Below are positions 59,853 to 64,000 of a stretch of 64,000 nucleotides of DNA, piece by piece (within the stretch, counting starts at the first letter, position 1; every line of letters starts with the position of its first letter). Made by a program: the position numbers and the translations under genes. Source of the stretch: Ziziphus jujuba (lineage: Eukaryota > Streptophyta > Magnoliopsida > Rosales > Rhamnaceae); assembly GCF_031755915.1 (NCBI RefSeq), contig NC_083387.1, forward strand, positions 1,454,501 through 1,518,500, read 5' to 3'. The notes beneath the pieces were generated by a model, which searched no databases, was not told the origin of the DNA, and worked only from the letters and a program-made list of their open reading frames with translations.

Positions 59853-60398
59853 CATATACACATATATAATATAATATAATATAATATATATACCTTAAAT
59901 ACTAAAGAGATAGAAACACCAACACCGAAAAGAAAAAACGGCATTACAAAATCTGCAAGTGTTACACCGAACCATGGAGAGTGATTTATGGACGGAAAAG
60001 CTCCACCCGCATCATCCACTAAAATCATCAACTGTTCAAATAAATAAGAAATAATCAGGAATTAAAATCATATTTCAACTCTGCCCTACCCTCCATAAAT
60101 GATAATTTATTATTACAGCTCTCTAATAAGAGTAAATTGCCGCCAAACCACTACTGATTTCAACGAATTTGAGAGAGGAATGGTAGGAATTGAGCCGTAC
60201 AGCGACTGTGAGGCCACGGAAAACGTCGAGAGAGACAAGACGTTGATTGGGCGTCGTCCTCGATGCATCTGGACCGTTGGATGATAAAAAGGGCACGATA
60301 TCTTCCTCGTTGTGGTGATTGGAGGAGTCTGTGTACGAGTGTTGTAGCAGAGGATCTCCTGCTCCTTGCTCTTCAGCCATGGCGATGACCGACGCCAT
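56694..60398 (-). CDS. Heparan-alpha-glucosaminide N-acetyltransferase-like multi-pass membrane protein (DUF5009/DUF1624)
   Basis: Thirteen GT-AG exons on the minus strand give 484 residues: 60398-60201, 60031-59894, 59746-59665, 59523-59447, 59058-58952, 58596-58476, 58374-58258, 58139-58048, 57866-57800, 57652-57574, 57457-57366, 57205-57062, 56834-56694. It belongs to the HGSNAT/YeiB-like transmembrane acyltransferases. Signatures: RLVSLDVFRGLTVALMILVD (exons 1-2), FPSINHSPWFGVTLADFVMP (the His region equivalent to the HGSNAT active site), IRWLGVLQRISIGYLLAS, PLYTLSYTCITSGASGLCLT, and MLLQWMGMNALIVYALAACD. About ten hydrophobic segments are predicted. Plants lack heparan sulfate, so the acyl acceptor is unknown. 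A second Met at codon 7 is an alternative start. Introns carry (TC)n and (TA)n tracts (59811-59851). Confidence 0.95.
59811..59851. repeat. (TC)n-(TA)n compound microsatellite in an intron
   Basis: TC units to about 59833, then TA units to about 59851, in intron 2 of the HGSNAT-like gene. Confidence 0.85.
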
Positions 60399-61432
60399 TT
60401 TTTCTTGGTCTTTCCATTTTTCTTTTTTTAAATATTTTGAGGGGTTACCAAAAAACAAAAAAAAATTACAATGCCCTTCAATGTGGCTATTTTGGTCTTT
60501 TTAATAACTGGTGGACCCCACATGCTGAGGCACTCCTGGTTCCTCCTGTTTCCTGGAGTATTTTAGATTTTCTAGTTATAAGGACAGTTTATGTTATAAT
60601 ATTGTATCAATATTGGATTCTTCTACTATTTATTAGATACAATAGTTATCAGATTTTGTTTCTATCTGTAATTATCGATGTTAATTATCTTTATTAATTA
60701 TCTTGATCATTGAATTGAAAGAGTATGTAACCAGGACATTTCCCTATACAAAACTAAAATGAATAATTTTAGCCAAAAAAACAAAAAATTAATAAATAAA
60801 ATGAATAAAATTCCTCTCATTATTTTGATCTTCTTTTGTTATTTTTCTTCTGTTATAATTTTATAACCCTCTTTTGGATTTTTTATTGAGAAAAAAAAAA
60901 AAAAAACAGCATCAAGGGCCCTTTGAAATTGTTGTATTATCGAAAAAAAAAATTGATATTACTGATTTACTGATTTTTCAATAAATACTATATATATAAA
61001 TAATTTATGGTTTCAAAACCATTAATTATTTAACAGACTCTAATGTTTTGAAGAAAAAGTATATCGAATCATTTGGTTGTTTTTTTTTTTTTTCTCCCTA
61101 GATATTCTATACATGTCTTCATTAATTGAATTTATTTCCTTTTATGTAGTTAATTGAAGATTTTGAGACACATTGACAACTCAACCGCACCTTTTATTTC
61201 TAACAATCTGTAAATATATAGATTCAATTCTATATAAGTTATTATTTTCCATTTCATTTATATATATATATATATATATATAATTCTCATAGTTTTTGTT
61301 TATCTTTATTTTTAGAAATCCAAACAGAACCATATAGAAATACACAGAAATTTCACCATTTTAATAATAGCCAAGTGGCCAACGCGACGCGTACAAAATT
61401 ACACACATGCAAGATAATCATAGAAGAAGACG
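60399..61432. other. Divergent intergenic region between HGSNAT-like and GH9 genes
   Basis: AT-rich, with A/T homopolymers (60892-60906, 61079-61094) and (TA)n at 61259-61282. It holds both promoters; I could not identify clear TATA boxes. The segment 61380-61392 (AACGCGACGCGTA) is a small CG-rich patch close to the GH9 start. Confidence 0.45.
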
Positions 61433-62023
61433 ATGAGCAGAGAGGGGATATGGGGTGGTTCGATGGAGATAGAAACAGAAAATCCGGCCGACGACGACGA
61501 CAGAAATAGTAGCTTCGGTAGGTCGTCGTATGGGGCTCCTGACGAGGAGGTTAAGCGAAGCTGGTTGCTTAGGCCTGAATCTGATAGTGATAGGACCAAA
61601 ATTAAGAAACACACTCCCTGTGTTAACATGCTCTTTCTTAAAAACTTTCTCATCGTCGTCGTTTTGGGCACCATTATCACCATCATCGTCGGACTCGCTA
61701 GTACTCGCCGCCACCATAACTACCTTCCCAAGACCGATAACAACACCGTTGCTCTTCATCACGCGCTCTTCTTCTTCAACGCTCAGCGATGTATGTTTAT
61801 ATATGTAAATGCGCTCTCTTTCTCTCTCTTCTCTCTCTTATATCCATATGCATGAAGATCAATTAGTGTTTCTAGCACACAGCTATATATGGACTATTTA
61901 TCATTCTGCTTTAAAATTTTTTGATGGGATTTATTTTTTATTTTTTCTCTCCTCTGATTCTTGAGTGTTTCTTGAGAGTGTTTACTTTCCATTGAGTTTT
62001 ACCAAATTCGGTTGGTTTTTTTT

Positions 62024-62054
<31 letters not shown>

Positions 62055-64000
62055 AAAAGAAATTGATAACTATTGTGTACGATTTTCGTTGGAGAATGAC
62101 TTTACTCTTGCCGTAGAAATGGGTCAATATTAGTGGGGCATGAACAACCATATTAATTATACCATCAATAGTATAGAATTTAGTGTTTGATTCTCAGAGA
62201 ACTTGAATTCCTTATTAGTTGGCTTTCCCTTCAAAATTACAAGGATTTTCTCGTATCTATCACTTCGGAGTCTAGATTTATCAAATTTCAAAATATTCGC
62301 TTTCCATGCATTGTAGGTGGACTTTAATTAAAATGCGAATCCAAATTAGATGTACGGTGAGCAATAGCATTTGAAAAAGAGATTTAGAATTAATACATAA
62401 AGTTGCATCCTAAATTAATTAAATTTTGCTTCTCTCAATTTTTAATAATTTGCTCATATATATCCTAATAATGTATATTCATATACATATTAATAAAACT
62501 ATAATTAATTTGTAATTTTATTTTATTTTATTTTTTTGTCATTTTTGTATGTATAGCTGGAAGACTCCCCGAGTACAATAATGTGTCATGGAGAGGCGAT
62601 TCTTGCTTGAACGACGGCGTTTTAAATAGCAATAATCTGGTGGGTGGATACTATGATGCAGGAGACGCAAGTAAATTCCATTTCCCAGCATCTTTTGCCA
62701 TGACCATATTGAGTTGGAGCGTGATTGAATACAGTGGAAAGTACGAAGCAATTGGAGAGCTTGACCATGTCAAAGACATCATCAAGTGGGGCACAGATTA
62801 CCTTCTACAGACCTTCGATTCCTATGCTCCTTCCGTAGCCAATGTGGTTTCACAGGTTGTGGGAGGAGACACTTCTTCAGGAGGAACTAATTCTCGGGAC
62901 CAAGACTGTTGGATACGCCCTGAGGACATTGACAGCCACCGCACTGGACAGGAATGCTATAACTGCCCTGCTCTCGCTGCCGAAATGGCGGCTGCTTTAG
63001 CTTCTGCGTCCATTGTTTTCAAAGATAATAGCCAGTACTCAAAGAAACTTGTCCATGGTGCTGACTTACTCTTTAAGTTTGCTACGAAAGGACAAGGTGA
63101 AAACTATAGCGGCAGTGCAGATCCACCTTCGGCATTCTATAACTCCACTGGTTTCTGGGACGAGTTCATGTGGGGTGGGACTTGGTTGTACTTTGCTTCT
63201 GGAAATTCATCATATCTCAATCTTGTTGTTAATCCTGTTCTTGCTCGGCTTGAAAATGCTTTATGGACAAGCTCTGATCGTGGGGTTTTTAGCTGGAACA
63301 ACAAGCATGCTGGGGTTTATCTACTTCTTACCCGCCTCAGGATCTTCCTAAATTTTGGATACCCAGAAGAAGCAATGTTAAGCAAATATCACCAGCAGAT
63401 TGATGATATCATGTGCTCTTACCTTCCAGTTTTCCCAAGCTTCAATAGAACAAACGGAGGCTTGATCCAGTTAAATCATGGAAAGCCTCAGCCTCTGCAG
63501 TATGTGGTAAATGCAGCTTTTTTGGCCAAGTTATACAGTGATTACCTTGATGCTTTGTTAGTACCCGGATGGTACTGCGGACCGACTTTCTATCAGACAG
63601 AAACTCTACGTGATTTCTCCAACAGCCAAATTGATTACATTCTCGGTAAAAATCCTCAAAATATGAGCTATGTTGTTGGATTTGGTGAACATTTTCCCAA
63701 ACATGTGTACCATGAAGGTTCGTCAATTCCCAGCAACAAGACCAAGTATAGCTGTAAAGAAGGAGCCAAATGGAGGGAGAGTTCACAGGCAAATCCAAAT
63801 ACAATTGTTGGAGCCATGGTTGCCGGTCCTGATAAGAATGATGTTTTCCAGGATATTCGTTCCAACTACAACTACACAAAGCCAAGCCTAGCGGGGAATG
63901 CAGGTCTAGTTGCAGCACTTGTGGCTTTGTCTGGTGGAACAAAAAGTACTGCTGGTATTGACAGAGACTCCATCTTCTACAAAGTCCCTCCAAGCAGTTT
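61433..64000 (+). CDS. KORRIGAN-like membrane-anchored GH9 protein, catalytic residues lost, 3' end outside window
   Basis: KORRIGAN-type endo-1,4-beta-glucanases are type II membrane proteins acting with cellulose synthase. Two exons are visible (61433-61790, 62557-64000), about 600 codons with no stop. The N-terminal cytosolic tail (SWLLRP) precedes one membrane helix (about 67-88, [20 protein letters not shown]) and the junction [20 protein letters not shown]. The GH9 domain keeps [12 protein letters not shown] with both Asp (153, 156). However, the H-x-R signature, HVHHR in KORRIGAN, reads HVYHE here (Y504-H505-E506), and the catalytic acid in NYTEP reads NYTKP (K561, codon AAG at 63879-63881). 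The reading frame is otherwise intact with dense conserved blocks such as [20 protein letters not shown]. It is probably an expressed but hydrolytically inactive paralogue. The end, FYKVPPSSF, is near the family C-terminus. Confidence 0.93.
62033..62054. repeat. (TA)n microsatellite in GH9 intron 1
   Basis: About eleven TA units within the 766-bp intron 61791-62556. Confidence 0.85.

Noticed and set aside
63442..63993. 183-residue minus-strand frame opposite the GH9 gene
   Set aside because: Antisense shadow; the plus strand reads a conserved GH9 domain without interruption.

Overview
The window is nuclear DNA of a flowering plant. AT-rich intergenic DNA full of microsatellites surrounds intron-rich GT-AG genes that encode plant-specific families (PDIL2-1, DUF1645, DUF761, DUF3511, a QALGGH zinc finger, FAR1-related, KORRIGAN-type GH9). 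The protein sequences read as eudicot, probably a woody rosid; the species cannot be named from the sequence alone.

Region 1 (1 to about 14.5 kb) is accessory DNA made of broken, duplicated and fused gene fragments. It holds an inverted pair of copies of the 5' part of a PHYLLO (MenF-like) gene, a chimera of a PPR-protein start (At4g35850-like) and an unidentified coding piece, and a Yae1-domain remnant run into a TBL (DUF231) remnant. It also holds a 4.28 kb foldback structure (7.82-12.10 kb): arms of about 830 bp surround roughly ten 255-bp tandem units organised into a four-unit higher-order repeat. The 3' end of the TBL coding sequence lies in both arms. A short segment containing TTTGGCCCAATGCCC recurs at four places among these fragments.

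Region 2 (14.9-42.3 kb) is an ordinary gene-rich stretch. It contains PDIL2-1 (+, 11 exons), a conserved plant protein of unknown function (-, 3 exons), a DUF1645 protein (-), CTP synthase (+, 22 exons), two DUF761 proteins in divergent orientation, a DUF3511 protein (-) and a GIS/ZFP6-like C2H2 repressor (-).

Region 3 (42.3-49.5 kb) shows no supportable gene. It contains a diverged direct duplication and a short tandem repeat.

Region 4 (49.5-64 kb) has a FAR1-related gene (FRS11-like, +), a possible small gene (-), a 13-exon membrane acyltransferase of the HGSNAT/DUF5009 family (-), and a KORRIGAN-like membrane-anchored GH9 protein (+) cut by the window end.

The most interesting points are (a) the KORRIGAN-like gene, which has an intact reading frame but has lost the GH9 catalytic acid (E to K) and the H-x-R active-site motif, and (b) the foldback/satellite structure whose arms contain a captured TBL gene end.
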